Of a DNA stretch of 64,000 nucleotides, positions 42,616-51,742 are shown in pieces. The notes under the pieces were generated by a model. That model was not told the DNA's origin. It searched no databases and saw nothing but the letters and a program-made list of their open reading frames with translations. The stretch covers positions 1,364,001-1,428,000 of the forward strand of contig NZ_CP085173.1 of NCBI RefSeq assembly GCF_020616555.1, written 5' to 3'. Made by a program: the position numbers and the translations under genes. Position 1 is the stretch's first letter. Every line of letters begins with the position of its first letter. This stretch comes from Streptomyces longhuiensis. Lineage in GTDB: Bacteria; Actinomycetota; Actinomycetes; Streptomycetales; Streptomycetaceae.

Positions 42616-43860
42616 GTGCGTTCCTCCCTCCTCCAACAGGCCGCGTTCCGCTCCTTCTTCGCCGGACGTCTGGTGTCCCTGCTCGGCAGCTCGATGGCTC
42701 CGGTCGCGCTGGCTTTCGCCGTCCTCGATGCCTCGGGCAGCGGTCACGACCTCGGATTCGTCCTCGCCGCCCACATGCTGCCGCTGCTCGCGTTCCTACT
42801 CGTGGGCGGCGCCGTCGCCGACCGGTTCCCGCGCCGGACCGTCCTGGTGACCGCCCATCTGGGGGCCGCGCTCACGCAGGGCGCCGTCGCCGCGCTCCTG
42901 CTGACCGTGCACTACTCGCTGCCGCTGGTGGCCGCCCTCGAGTTCCTCAACGGCGCGCTCGCCGCCTTCACCACCCCGGCGCTGCGCGGCGTCGTTCCTC
43001 AGCTCGTCGCCAAGTCCCTTCTGCGGCAGGCGAATTCGCTCCTCGGGTCGGCCCGCAACGCCACGAAGATCCTCGGTCCGAGCCTGTCGGGCGTGCTGGT
43101 CGTGACGGTCGGGAGCGGGCCCGCCATCGCGTTCGACGCGCTCACGTATCTCGTCGCGGCCGGATTCCTCGCACGGCTCCCCCGCGCCGGCGCCTCGGAG
43201 GCATCACCGCACAGCACCGTGCCGGCCGACATCCGTGACGGCTGGAGCGCGTTCCGCGCGATCCGATGGGTGTGGGTCGGCACGCTGTCCTTCTGCCTGC
43301 TGAACCTCGTCCAGACCGGCACGTGGCAGATCCTCGGCCCCCAGCTCACCCGGCAGCTCAGCGGCGAGACGACCTGGGGTTTCGTGCTCAGTGTGCGCGG
43401 CGTCGGCATGCTGGTGTCGAGTGTGCTGATGTACCGGCTGACGGTGCGGCATCTGCTGCGGTTCGGGCAGCTGGCCGGGGTGCTGGGCGCGCTGCCCCTG
43501 ATCGCGCTGGGGGCACAGGCGCACGCCCCGTGGCTGATCGCGGCGGCGTTCGTCGCGGGGCTCGGCTCCTCCGTCACCGCGGTCGCGTGGGACACCTCGC
43601 TCCAGGAGCACGTCCCCGCGCAGGTGCTGTCGCGCGTCTCGTCGTACGACGACCTGCTGTCGTACGTCGCGATTCCGGTCGGACAGCTCTGCGTGGGCCC
43701 GCTGGCCGAGGCGTTCGGCGCGTTCCAGGTGACCGCGTTCGCCGGCGCCGTCTCCGCCGCGGCCATGCTGATACCCCTGGCCTCCAAGGCCGTACGCCGA
43801 CTGCCGCACGGCCGGCCCGACACCACCGCACCCGCAGCGGACTCCTGCTCGGCCGCCTGA
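42616..43860 (+). CDS. MFS transporter, divergent from ArsR
   Basis: This 414-residue protein of the DHA3/enterobactin-exporter-like MFS group has about 12 hydrophobic segments (FAGRLVSLLGSSMAPVALAF; GGAVADRFPRRTVLVTAHLG). The GTG start has no SD; the conserved N-terminus begins right at it, so a leaderless or near-leaderless message is possible. It is probably a drug or metabolite exporter controlled by the divergent ArsR-type gene. The frame continues open past the stop into a hexamer repeat. Confidence 0.87.
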   Translation: MRSSLLQQAAFRSFFAGRLVSLLGSSMAPVALAFAVLDASGSGHDLGFVLAAHMLPLLAFLLVGGAVADRFPRRTVLVTAHLGAALTQGAVAALLLTVHYSLPLVAALEFLNGALAAFTTPALRGVVPQLVAKSLLRQANSLLGSARNATKILGPSLSGVLVVTVGSGPAIAFDALTYLVAAGFLARLPRAGASEASPHSTVPADIRDGWSAFRAIRWVWVGTLSFCLLNLVQTGTWQILGPQLTRQLSGETTWGFVLSVRGVGMLVSSVLMYRLTVRHLLRFGQLAGVLGALPLIALGAQAHAPWLIAAAFVAGLGSSVTAVAWDTSLQEHVPAQVLSRVSSYDDLLSYVAIPVGQLCVGPLAEAFGAFQVTAFAGAVSAAAMLIPLASKAVRRLPHGRPDTTAPAADSCSAA

Positions 43861-43890
43861 TGGCCCGCCGGATCACCGGCGCGCTGGGGC

Positions 43891-43986
43891 CAGGTCCAGG
43901 TGTCGGTCCCGGTCTCGATCCAGGTCTCGATCCAGGGCCAGGTACAGGTCTCAGTCCACGTCTCGGTCCAGGTCCAGGGCCAGGTC
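43891..43986. repeat. Hexamer tandem array
   Basis: Sixteen 6-base units of the type CAGGTC/TCGGTC/TCGATC follow each other without break. They are in the same frame as the upstream MFS gene, 10 codons past its stop, and would read as alternating Gln/Ser-Val pairs. Confidence 0.85.
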
Positions 43987-44092
43987 GGCAGCCCGAAGCC
44001 TGCTGGTCGTGGCCGTCCCGGGGCCGTTCGGATCCCACGGTTGCGAGCCGTCGACGGCGGCGCTCCGTCGGATGTGCGTCGGCCCGGTCCGT

Positions 44093-44150
44093 CATGGGGT
44101 GGCCCTTGAGAAGCGGGCGAACATGGGGTGGCCCTTGAGGAGCGGGCGAA
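44093..44150. repeat. 29-base perfect-length tandem duplication
   Basis: A 29-base segment starting CATGGGGTGGCCCTTGAG occurs at 44093-44121 and again at 44122-44150 with a single A/G difference. It is a recent head-to-tail duplication. Confidence 0.9.
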
Positions 44151-44443
44151 GCAGGTGGTGGGTGAGGCTGCTCACCGACCATCGCCGGGATCTCACAGGG
44201 GAATTTCATACCCGGGCGGCATCGGCGCCCTGTCGCACGGACGACTCTCCGGCGCCCACCACACCCCCTGCGACCTGCGCGAATACCGCTCGCACCGGGC
44301 GCATCACTCCCCGGCACGGATGCGCCGCCCAGGCGTTCCCCCACCCACCCGAAGAGCACGGGCCGCCACCCGTCGCACAAAAGGGAAGTAAAACTGCTCA
44401 GCTCAAACTGGACAGGTGAAACTGTCGAATCTACGGTGGAGAC

Positions 44444-44500
44444 ATGAGTAAGCACGCCGAGACCCCGCCGCACTCCCGCCAGCGGCTGACCCGCCCATGA
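44444..44500 (+). CDS. Eighteen-codon leader frame before MFS gene
   Basis: An ATG 4 bases behind GGTGGAG opens an 18-codon frame (MSKHAETPPHSRQRLTRP) whose TGA overlaps the ATG of the MFS gene. The MFS gene itself has no good SD. It looks like a translational leader; a frameshift fusing it to the MFS protein is the alternative. Confidence 0.45.
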   Translation: MSKHAETPPHSRQRLTRP

Positions 44501-45945
44501 GCAACCCCGACATACCCGCTCGGGCGACCGACGGACCGGCGGCGGATTCCGACCCCGGCGAGCGCGACACCCCCGCGCCCCACTTCGACCGCAGGCTGAT
44601 CCCGCCGATGGTCATCGGCTCGGTCCTGAACCCGATCAACTCCACGATCGTCGCCGTGGCCCTCGTCCCCATCGGGGTGGCGTTCGGGGCGCCTCCCTCG
44701 CAGACCGCGTGGCTCGTCTCGGCGCTCTATCTGGCCACCGCGCTCGGACAGCCCGTCGTCGGACGTCTCATCGACCTCTTCGGACCGCGCCGCCTCTTCC
44801 TGGTCAGCACGTCCCTGGTCGGCATCGCGGGCATCGCCGGCGCGCTGGCCCCCAACCTCGGCTCCCTGATCGCCGCACGCGTACTGCTCGGCTTCGGCAC
44901 CTGCGCCGGCTACCCCGCCTCGATGTCCCTGCTGCGCAGCGAGGCGGAACGGACCGGCCGCGACAGTCCCGGCGCCATCCTCACCACCCTCGCGGTGTCC
45001 GGCCAGACGATCGCCGTCATCGGGCCCTCCCTCGGCGGGCTCCTCATCGACGTGGGAGGCTGGCGCGCCACGTCCGCCCTCAACATCCCCCTCGCGGCGG
45101 CCGCCCTGATCCTCGGCGCACGCCGCCTGCCGGTGCAGGCCCGCCCGCGCCGCAGCGGCGGCCGGAGCATCGCGTCCGAACTCGACCTGCCCGGAATGGC
45201 GCTGTTCGCCGCGCTGCTGTTCTCGCTCCTGCTGTTCCTGATGAACCTGCACGCCGACACGTGGTACTTGCTCGTCATCGCCGCCGCGGCGGCCGCGGCA
45301 TTCGCGGTACGCGAACTGCGCGCCCCGGTACCGTTCATCGACCTCAGGGTGCTCGCCGGCAACACCCCGCTGCTCACCACCTACGCCCGGGCCCTGGTCG
45401 CCTACGTGGTCTCGTACGCTTTCCTCTACGGCTTCACGCAATGGGCCGAGGAGGGCCGTGGGCTCTCGCCCTCCCAGGCCGGCCTCGTACAACTGCCGAT
45501 CTTCCTCATGGGTATCGCCGTCTCCACCCTCACCGGCCGCCGTCAGGCCATCCGCGGCAAGCTGCTCATCGGAGCCGTCTTCCAACTCGCCGCCTGCACA
45601 CTGCTGTTGCGGCTCGGCGGCACCAGCCCGATCTGGCTGCTCCTCGCCGTCGCCCTCATCTTCGGCGTGCCCCAGGGACTGAACAGCCTCGCCCTGCAGA
45701 ACTCGGTGTACTACCAGGCCGATCCGGAGCGCATCGGCACCTCGTCCGGGCTGCTGCGCACGTTCATCTACCTCGGCTCGATGGTCGCCTCCGCCGCCTC
45801 CGCGACCGCGTTCGGTCAGCACGCCGACACCGGCGGCATGCACCAGCTCGCGTGGTTCATGCTCGGCGCCGGCGCGCTCTTCCTGCTCCTGACGGTGTTC
45901 GACCGGGGGCTGCGCCGCGTCACCACCGCGCGCTCCCCCGCCTGA
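44497..45945 (+). CDS. MFS transporter (DHA2-like)
   Basis: This 482-residue protein has about 14 hydrophobic segments and drug:H+ antiporter-2-like features (LNPINSTIVAVALVPIGVAF; SALYLATALGQPVVGRLIDL; GPSLGGLLIDVGGWRATSAL). It probably exports drugs or metabolites. Its start overlaps an 18-codon leader frame, so its synthesis is likely coupled to translation of the leader. A MaoC-type gene follows 18 bases after the stop on the same strand. Confidence 0.9.
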   Translation: MSNPDIPARATDGPAADSDPGERDTPAPHFDRRLIPPMVIGSVLNPINSTIVAVALVPIGVAFGAPPSQTAWLVSALYLATALGQPVVGRLIDLFGPRRLFLVSTSLVGIAGIAGALAPNLGSLIAARVLLGFGTCAGYPASMSLLRSEAERTGRDSPGAILTTLAVSGQTIAVIGPSLGGLLIDVGGWRATSALNIPLAAAALILGARRLPVQARPRRSGGRSIASELDLPGMALFAALLFSLLLFLMNLHADTWYLLVIAAAAAAAFAVRELRAPVPFIDLRVLAGNTPLLTTYARALVAYVVSYAFLYGFTQWAEEGRGLSPSQAGLVQLPIFLMGIAVSTLTGRRQAIRGKLLIGAVFQLAACTLLLRLGGTSPIWLLLAVALIFGVPQGLNSLALQNSVYYQADPERIGTSSGLLRTFIYLGSMVASAASATAFGQHADTGGMHQLAWFMLGAGALFLLLTVFDRGLRRVTTARSPA

Positions 45946-45963
45946 CCCGGGAGGTCGGCTACC

Positions 45964-46461
45964 GTGCCTTCGATGACCACTACAGCGATCGGCACGGACT
46001 TCAACACCCCTATCCACGAACGCTACTTCGAGGACTATGTTCCCGGGTCCAGCTATGTGTTCGGGAGCGTCACCGTGACCGAGGCGGAGATCCTCCGGTT
46101 CGCCGGCGAGTTCGATCCGCAGGACATCCACACGGATCCCGAGGCCGCGGAGCAGGGCCCCTTCAAGGGGCTGATCGCGAGCGGCTGGCACACCGCCTCC
46201 CTGATGATGCGCATGTACGCCGACCACTACGTGAGCAAGGTCGCGAGCCTCGCCTCGCCCGGCGTCGACGAGCTGCGCTGGACCCGCCCTGTGCGGCCCG
46301 GGGACAGCCTGTCGATCCGTACGACGGTGGTCTCCGCACGTCCCTCGCAGTCCAAGCCCGACCGCGGGATCGTGCACACCGACATCGAGGTGGTCAACCA
46401 GCGCGGCGAAACCGTACTCACGCTGTCCGCGATGAACTTCCTGCGGCGTCGGACGCGGTGA
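45964..46461 (+). CDS. MaoC-type dehydratase/hydratase
   Basis: This 165-residue protein is a single hotdog fold with the MaoC/hydratase-2 motif FDPQDIHTDPEAA followed by GLIASGWHTASLMMRM, where Asp and His act in water addition to enoyl-CoA. I chose the GTG at 45964 because GGGAGG lies 9 bases before it; an ATG three codons on is possible. It follows the MFS gene closely, but a functional link is not evident. Confidence 0.88.
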   Translation: MPSMTTTAIGTDFNTPIHERYFEDYVPGSSYVFGSVTVTEAEILRFAGEFDPQDIHTDPEAAEQGPFKGLIASGWHTASLMMRMYADHYVSKVASLASPGVDELRWTRPVRPGDSLSIRTTVVSARPSQSKPDRGIVHTDIEVVNQRGETVLTLSAMNFLRRRTR

Positions 46462-46567
46462 CGGCGGCACCCGGACCCGAGATGGCTGCCGAGGCCGGGA
46501 CCGCACCACCCTTCTCGCCTGCGTTCTCGCATGCTGGAAAAGCCGGTGCGCACGCCACAGGCCTTTC

Positions 46568-46573
46568 TAGGGT
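46568..46573 (+). promoter_or_regulatory. Probable -10 of a leaderless aminotransferase message
   Basis: TAGGGT lies 6 bases before the aminotransferase ATG, which lacks an SD. Confidence 0.45.
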
Positions 46574-46579
46574 GCGTAC

Positions 46580-47761
46580 ATGTCACCTGCTCTCACCCGG
46601 GTCCTCCCGCCTCAGCTCGCCGCCCGCGCCGCCACGGTCACGGCCTCGCCCGTACGGGAGATTCTCGCCCTCACCGCACGGCCCGAAGTGATCTCCTTCG
46701 CGGGCGGGCTGCCCGCACCCGAACTCTTCGACACCGAGGGCGTGTCCGAGGCGTTCCGTGCGGTCCTGGGCGAGCAGCCGAAGGCTGCGCTCCAGTACTC
46801 CACGACCGAGGGTGACCCCGGTCTGCGTACGGCCGTCGCGGCCCGCGTCGGCGCGCGCGGGCTGCCGACCGCCCCCGACGACCTCGTCGTCACCACCGGG
46901 TCCCAGCAGGGACTCTCGCTGCTCGCCTCCGCGCTGATCGAGCCGGGCGACGCCGTGCTCGTGGAGAACCCCTGCTACCTGGCCGCGCTCCAGGTCTTCG
47001 GCTTCGCGGGCGCCCGCGTGGTGCCCGTGCCGGACCTCGCGGACCTGGACGACATCGTCCGGCGCGAGCGGCCGAAGTTCTTCTACACCGTCCCGAACTT
47101 CCAGAACCCCACCGGGCGCACCATGAGCGACGCACAGCGCGCGTCGGTGGCCGAGGTCGCGGCCCGGCGCGGGATGTGGATCGTGGAGGACGACCCGTAC
47201 GGCGAGCTGCGATACGAGGGTGAGGCGACCGGCTGGATCGCTTCGTACCCAGGGGCCGAGGACCGGACCGTGCTCATGGGGAGCTTCTCCAAGGTGATGG
47301 CGCCCGGCCTGCGCATCGGCTGGCTGCGCGCGCCCGCGGAGCTCCTTCGTGCCTGCGCCGTCGCCAAGCAGGCCGCCGACCTGCACACGCCGACGGTGAC
47401 CCAGCTCGCGGCCGCGCGCTATCTCGCGGACCGTGACCTCGACGCGCACATCGCCACCGTCAGGCAGGCCTACGGGGAGCGGCGCGACGCGATGCTCGCG
47501 GCGCTTCCGGACGCCCTGCCGGACGGCGCCGAGTGGAGCCGTCCGCAGGGCGGGATGTTCCTGTGGGCGCGGCTGCCGCGGGGCGCGGACGCCACGGCTC
47601 TGCTCCGCACGGCCATCAGCCACGACGTGGCGTACGTGCCCGGGGCCCCCTTCTACGCGGGCGAGCCCGACCCGGCCACGCTGCGCCTGTGCTTCGTCAG
47701 CGAGACGCCGGAGGTGATCCGGGAGGGCCTCGGACGGCTGGGGGCGGCGCTACGGGGATGA
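46580..47761 (+). CDS. PLP-dependent aminotransferase (LysN/AAT class I-like)
   Basis: This 393-residue fold-type I aminotransferase has the 2-aminoadipate-aminotransferase/MocR-catalytic-domain layout. It carries VISFAGGLPAPELF, LQYSTTEGDPGLRTAV, YTVPNFQNPTGRTMS, an Asp in IVEDDPYGELRYE, and the PLP lysine in GSFSKVMAPGLRIGW. There is no N-terminal HTH, so it is an enzyme and not a MocR regulator. Amino donor and acceptor are not deducible. The start has no SD but has a -10-like TAGGGT 6 bases upstream. Confidence 0.92.
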   Translation: MSPALTRVLPPQLAARAATVTASPVREILALTARPEVISFAGGLPAPELFDTEGVSEAFRAVLGEQPKAALQYSTTEGDPGLRTAVAARVGARGLPTAPDDLVVTTGSQQGLSLLASALIEPGDAVLVENPCYLAALQVFGFAGARVVPVPDLADLDDIVRRERPKFFYTVPNFQNPTGRTMSDAQRASVAEVAARRGMWIVEDDPYGELRYEGEATGWIASYPGAEDRTVLMGSFSKVMAPGLRIGWLRAPAELLRACAVAKQAADLHTPTVTQLAAARYLADRDLDAHIATVRQAYGERRDAMLAALPDALPDGAEWSRPQGGMFLWARLPRGADATALLRTAISHDVAYVPGAPFYAGEPDPATLRLCFVSETPEVIREGLGRLGAALRG

Positions 47762-47762
47762 C

Positions 47763-47789
47763 GCGGACCGTCGGTCACGGACGGTCCGC
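47763..47789. terminator. Bidirectional terminator hairpin
   Basis: Arms GCGGACCGTC/GACGGTCCGC enclose a 7-base loop between the convergent aminotransferase and VOC genes, overlapping the last codons of the VOC gene. Confidence 0.65.
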
Positions 47790-48632
47790 GGGCTCCTCCG
47801 GCGTCGGCTCCGCGCCGCTGTCCGCGTGCGGTCGGGGTGCGAAGACCGTGAACCGGGCGCCCTCGGGGTCGAGCAGGGTCACGCAGTCACCCGTCCTGTC
47901 CGCGTCCCGGCCCACGACCGCTCCGCCGTGTGCCACGGCGGCACGCGCGCACGCCGTGGCATCGCGGACGGTGAAGCGGACCCGCCAGTGCGGCCGCACC
48001 TGCGGGTCGGGGGCCGATCCCGGCGTCCCGCCGCCGAGCGCGGCCACCGGCTGCCCCGCACAGACGAGGACGACCTCCTCGTCCTCGTACCGCACGTCGC
48101 AGCAGCCCGGGCTCGTCCACCCGAGGACTTCCCCGTAGAAGATCGCGGCGTCGAACGCGTCACGTGTGACGAGGTGCAGCCACAGGGGGGCGTCCCGGCG
48201 CCACGCGCCGAAGTTGCGGACGAGCGCGCCGGCCCAGATCCCGAAGACGGCGCCGGCGCGGTCGGACACGAGGGCCGCCCGCCCGGTGGGGAAGCCGATC
48301 GGACCGACGCCGACCGTGCCACCGCGCTCCTGTACGCGGCCGACCGTCTCGTCCGCGTCGGCCACCGCGAAATAGGGCGTCCACGCGACGGGAACCTGCA
48401 GAGCCGGAGCGACCGCTCCGATCCCCGCCACGGCCCGCCCCTGCGCGAGCGCCACCACGAACCGCTCACCCAGGGTGCCCGCGCGGAACGTCCAGCCCAG
48501 GACAGCGCCGTAGAACGACTCCGCGGCCGACAGGTCACGCGCCGCGAGGCTCACCCAGCAGGGAGAGCCGAGGATCGCGTGATGCGACGTGGCCTCCTCC
48601 GATCCGGTTCTGGAGATCAGCTTGCTGCTCAT
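47775..48632 (-). CDS. Two-domain VOC (glyoxalase-fold) protein
   Basis: This 285-residue protein has two VOC modules (SLAARDLSAAESFYGAVLGW and HLVTRDAFDAAIFYGEVLGW), each starting a beta-alpha-beta-beta-beta unit. Metal ligands are not obvious in both, so it could be a binding or resistance protein as well as an enzyme. It starts at ATG behind a GGGGGCGG stretch. It is divergent from the sigma-factor gene, with 303 bases between the starts. Confidence 0.85.
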   Translation of the reverse strand: MSSKLISRTGSEEATSHHAILGSPCWVSLAARDLSAAESFYGAVLGWTFRAGTLGERFVVALAQGRAVAGIGAVAPALQVPVAWTPYFAVADADETVGRVQERGGTVGVGPIGFPTGRAALVSDRAGAVFGIWAGALVRNFGAWRRDAPLWLHLVTRDAFDAAIFYGEVLGWTSPGCCDVRYEDEEVVLVCAGQPVAALGGGTPGSAPDPQVRPHWRVRFTVRDATACARAAVAHGGAVVGRDADRTGDCVTLLDPEGARFTVFAPRPHADSGAEPTPEEPADRP

Positions 48633-48935
48633 GAAAGGCCGCCCCCTTTCGCCCGGGGGGCTCGGTCAGGGCCCTGGCGGCGACCGGGTACCCGTGACAC
48701 CGCGGCCGACACACCACGTCCTGGAGGAAATACCGTCCGCCGAGCTCCGATGACCTGCCGTGACGCGGCGCCCGCCGAGTCGCATCCGGGGACGTGCGGC
48801 CGGAGAATCGTAGTGCAGTCGCATGTCGATGCTTCGGACCGGAGGCACTTACCTGCGAGCGGCGTACCGCTCCTGATGGATGCCGGCGCCCGTTCCCGCG
48901 GCCCGCGCCGGCACACCGTTGAGGAGCGAATCCCG
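48633..48935. other. Divergent promoter region of VOC and sigma-factor genes
   Basis: This 303-base gap holds the promoters of the minus-strand VOC gene and the plus-strand sigma gene. A palindromic GGGTACCC at about 48687 contains the SigB-type -10 form GGGTA, but a convincing GTTT -35 at the right distance was not found. Nothing else was recognised. Confidence 0.4.
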
Positions 48936-49775
48936 ATGCTCACTAACATCACTGCGGTCGCCACCCACCACCGTCGGACCTCGCGCCGCGCCCACGACGC
49001 CCCCGACACGACGGCCGCCTTCGCACGCGTGGCCGGTCTCGCCGAGGGACCCGAGCGAGATCTCCTGTGCGAGGAGCTCGTCGAGGCCTGGCTGCCCATG
49101 GCTCACCGCATCGCCCGCCGATATCGCAACAAGGGCGAGAGCACGGAGGACCTGGATCAGGTCGCGGCCATGGGACTGGTCAAGGCGATCAACCACTACC
49201 AGCCCGAGCGCGGCCCCTTCCAGTGCTACGCCGTGCCCACCATCACCGGCGAACTGCGCCGGCACTTCCGGGACCGGATGTGGGACGTGCACGTCCCACG
49301 CCGCGTGCAGGACCTGCGCAACAAGGTCCGCGCGGCCCGCCGCGACCTCACCGAGTGCCCCGGCAGCCCCGAGCCCGGCATCGGCGCCATCGCGGCGTAC
49401 ACGGGACTGACCGAGGCGGAGGTCCGGGACGGGTTCAAGGCGATCGAGAGCTATAGCGCGCTGTCCCTCGACGCGGAGCTCTCCCCGTCCGGTCACGACG
49501 GACAGAGCCTCGCCGACGCGCTCGGCGCACCCGACACCGCGTACGACCTCATCACGGACCGCGAAGCCGCCAAGACGGGTCTGCGCCACCTTCCCGAGCG
49601 CGAGCGCGCCATCCTCTACCTCCGCTTCTTCGAGGGCATGACGCAGGCCCGCATCGCCGAGAAGTTCGGCATCTCTCAGATGCACGTCTCCCGGCTCATC
49701 CACCTGAGCTGTGCACGGGTACGCGCGGAGGCGGCGCGGGAGTACGGGGCGGCCGACGGCCTGCCGGCCGCCTGA
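48936..49775 (+). CDS. SigB/SigF/SigG-type RNA polymerase sigma factor
   Basis: This 279-residue group 3 sigma factor has region 2 (RIARRYRNKGESTEDLDQVA; GLVKAINHYQPERG), region 3 (RRVQDLRNKVRAARRDLTE) and a region 4 HTH (MTQARIAEKFGISQMHVSR). It is of the stress/sporulation SigB/F/G kind, whose members are held by anti-sigma factors. No anti-sigma or anti-anti-sigma gene lies next to it, so its control must come from elsewhere; the SpoIIE phosphatase at 33956 is one candidate partner. GAGGAG stands 9 bases before the ATG. Confidence 0.95.
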   Translation: MLTNITAVATHHRRTSRRAHDAPDTTAAFARVAGLAEGPERDLLCEELVEAWLPMAHRIARRYRNKGESTEDLDQVAAMGLVKAINHYQPERGPFQCYAVPTITGELRRHFRDRMWDVHVPRRVQDLRNKVRAARRDLTECPGSPEPGIGAIAAYTGLTEAEVRDGFKAIESYSALSLDAELSPSGHDGQSLADALGAPDTAYDLITDREAAKTGLRHLPERERAILYLRFFEGMTQARIAEKFGISQMHVSRLIHLSCARVRAEAAREYGAADGLPAA

Positions 49776-50049
49776 CACCCGGCGCTTTGCACGGCCAGGG
49801 GGAGGACACTGGGATCAGGGGTTGCACTCCGCCCCCTGCCCCCGGCTCCCGGTGGGAGCAAGGGTGGCGGCCGGCGGGGAGCGGCCGCCGCCAGGATGGC
49901 TTGGGCGACGGCCGTGGGGCGCGGGGACGAGCGTTTCCCCTCCGCGGTGTCCTCGCGCCCGCCTCCCGCCTCCCGCCTTCCCGCACTCGACGAGCGCCTC
50001 ACCGGCATCGCGGTCACCATGTTTTAGGGGGTCGCGGGGGAAGGAGGCC

Positions 50050-51648
50050 ATGACCGTGGCGCCGAGACCGCAACTGCCCGGACGGGGCGAGTCGTACTGG
50101 ATGCACACCAGCGGCACGACCACCTACCCGCCGCTCACCGAGGACGTCGAGGTCGACGTCGTCGTGGTCGGTGGCGGAATCGCCGGGCTCAGCACGGCCT
50201 GGGAACTGACGCACGCAGGCCTGACCGTCGCCGTGCTCGAGGCCGACCGCATCGCCGCCGGAGTCACCGGCTACACCACCGCCAAGGTGTCCGCGCTGCA
50301 CACGCTCGTGTACGACCGCCTGCGCCGCACGCACGGCGAGGAGGCCGCCCGGCTGTACGCGACGTCGCAGCAGGGCGCGGTGGAGCGCGTGGCCGAGATC
50401 TGCGCCGGGGTGGCGATCGACTGCGACCTGGAGCGCGTCCCGGCCTTCACCTACTCGGTCCGCCAAGAAGGCACGGACATCCTGCGCGCCGAGGCCGAGG
50501 CCGCCCGTGAGGCCGGGCTCCCGGCGCGGTACACGGAGGACACGGGCCTGCCCTTCGCCGTCGCGGGGGCGGTGCGCGTGGACGACCAGGCGCAGTTCCA
50601 CCCCCGCAGGTATCTGCTGGCCCTTGCCGAGGATCTGGTGGCGCAGGGCTGCGTGATCTTCGAGCGGTCACGCGTGACCGAGATGCTCGGCGGCATCCCG
50701 TGCACGGTGACCACCGAGGCGCAGCACACGGTGACCGCGCATGCCGTCGTCGTCACCACCCATTACCCGATCTTCGACCGCGCGCTCCTGTTCGCCCGCC
50801 TCCAGCCGCGCCGGGAACTCGTCGTGGCCGCCCCGCTCGCCTCCGACCCGGGCCCGCCTGGCATGTTCATCACCGAGGACGAGGGCAGGCGTTCGGTGCG
50901 CACCGCTCCGTACGGCTCCGATGGGCAGCGGCTGCTCATCGTGACCGGGGAGAGCTTCACGCCGGGTACGGGCGACGCGGCGGCGTCCTTCGCACGGCTC
51001 GACTCGTGGATGCGCGAGCACTTCGCCGTCGAGGACACCGCGTACCACTGGGCAGCCCAGGACAACGACTCCGGCGACGGGATCCCGATGATCGGGCCCC
51101 TGCACCCCGGGGCCCGGCACGCGTATGTGGCGACGGGCTTCGGCGGGTGGGGCATGAGCAGCGGCGTCCTGGCCGGACAGTTGCTGAGCGGGCTGATCAC
51201 CGGCGACGAGGTGCCCTGGGCCGAGCTGTACGACCCCCGCCGCCTGTGGAGCACGATGCGGGAGGCACCGGCTCTGCTGCGCCAACAGGCCGATGTCGCC
51301 CGGCACTTCGTCCGCGACCGGCTGCACACCGCCCACGTCGACTCCGTCACCGAGATCCCGCCGGGATCGGGCGCGGTGGTGCGTGTGGACGGGCACCGGT
51401 GCGCCGTCTACCGCGCCGAGGACGGCACGGTCCGCGCCGTCTCGGCGCGCTGCACGCACCTGGGCTGCATCGTGGCGTTCAACGCGGCGGAGACGACGTG
51501 GGAGTGCCCCTGTCACGGTTCGCGCTTCGCCACGGACGGGTCGGTCCTTCAGGGACCGGCCATGCGGCCACTAGCGCCGGTACGACTGCCGCATACGCCG
51601 CCTGCCCCGGATGACGGGGAAGGAGGCGCCACGACGAGTGGGCCATGA
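50050..51648 (+). CDS. FAD-dependent oxidoreductase with C-terminal Rieske domain
   Basis: This 532-residue protein has an N-terminal FAD-binding DAO-type domain (VDVVVVGGGIAGLSTAWELT) and a C-terminal Rieske domain. The Rieske ligands are CTHLGC (Cys468, His470) and CPCHGSRF (Cys486, His489). Proteins with this fusion are widespread but largely uncharacterised; a role as a dehydrogenase passing electrons to an iron-sulfur cluster is the inference. AAGGAGG lies only 2 bases before the ATG and 8 before an in-frame GTG at 50056, so the GTG may be the true start. Confidence 0.9.
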   Translation: MTVAPRPQLPGRGESYWMHTSGTTTYPPLTEDVEVDVVVVGGGIAGLSTAWELTHAGLTVAVLEADRIAAGVTGYTTAKVSALHTLVYDRLRRTHGEEAARLYATSQQGAVERVAEICAGVAIDCDLERVPAFTYSVRQEGTDILRAEAEAAREAGLPARYTEDTGLPFAVAGAVRVDDQAQFHPRRYLLALAEDLVAQGCVIFERSRVTEMLGGIPCTVTTEAQHTVTAHAVVVTTHYPIFDRALLFARLQPRRELVVAAPLASDPGPPGMFITEDEGRRSVRTAPYGSDGQRLLIVTGESFTPGTGDAAASFARLDSWMREHFAVEDTAYHWAAQDNDSGDGIPMIGPLHPGARHAYVATGFGGWGMSSGVLAGQLLSGLITGDEVPWAELYDPRRLWSTMREAPALLRQQADVARHFVRDRLHTAHVDSVTEIPPGSGAVVRVDGHRCAVYRAEDGTVRAVSARCTHLGCIVAFNAAETTWECPCHGSRFATDGSVLQGPAMRPLAPVRLPHTPPAPDDGEGGATTSGP

Positions 51649-51692
51649 CAGTGCCGGCCCGCTGCACCGCTTCCCGCGGAGACCGTTCCCAT

Positions 51693-51732
51693 AGAGACCC
51701 AGAGCCCCAGAGACCCAGAGACCTAGAGACAC
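51693..51732 (+). repeat. Five-unit 8-base tandem repeat abutting an SD
   Basis: Five units of AGAGACCC type run head to tail and end directly at GGAGAACG, the SD of the next gene. The SD itself looks like a sixth, diverged unit. Confidence 0.85.
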
Positions 51733-51742
51733 GGAGAACGAC

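Larger units (their letters stand above)
43861..44443. other. Repeat-rich intergenic region
   Basis: This 583-base region between two plus-strand MFS units holds the hexamer array and the 29-base tandem duplication listed below. Its last 60 bases contain GACAG-N6-CTGTC at about 44412-44427, a possible operator just before the leader frame. I see no gene in it. Confidence 0.5.

Noticed and set aside
48680..48700. SigB-type promoter from the GGGTACCC palindrome near the sigma gene
   Set aside because: No matching GTTT-like -35 at the required distance on either strand.
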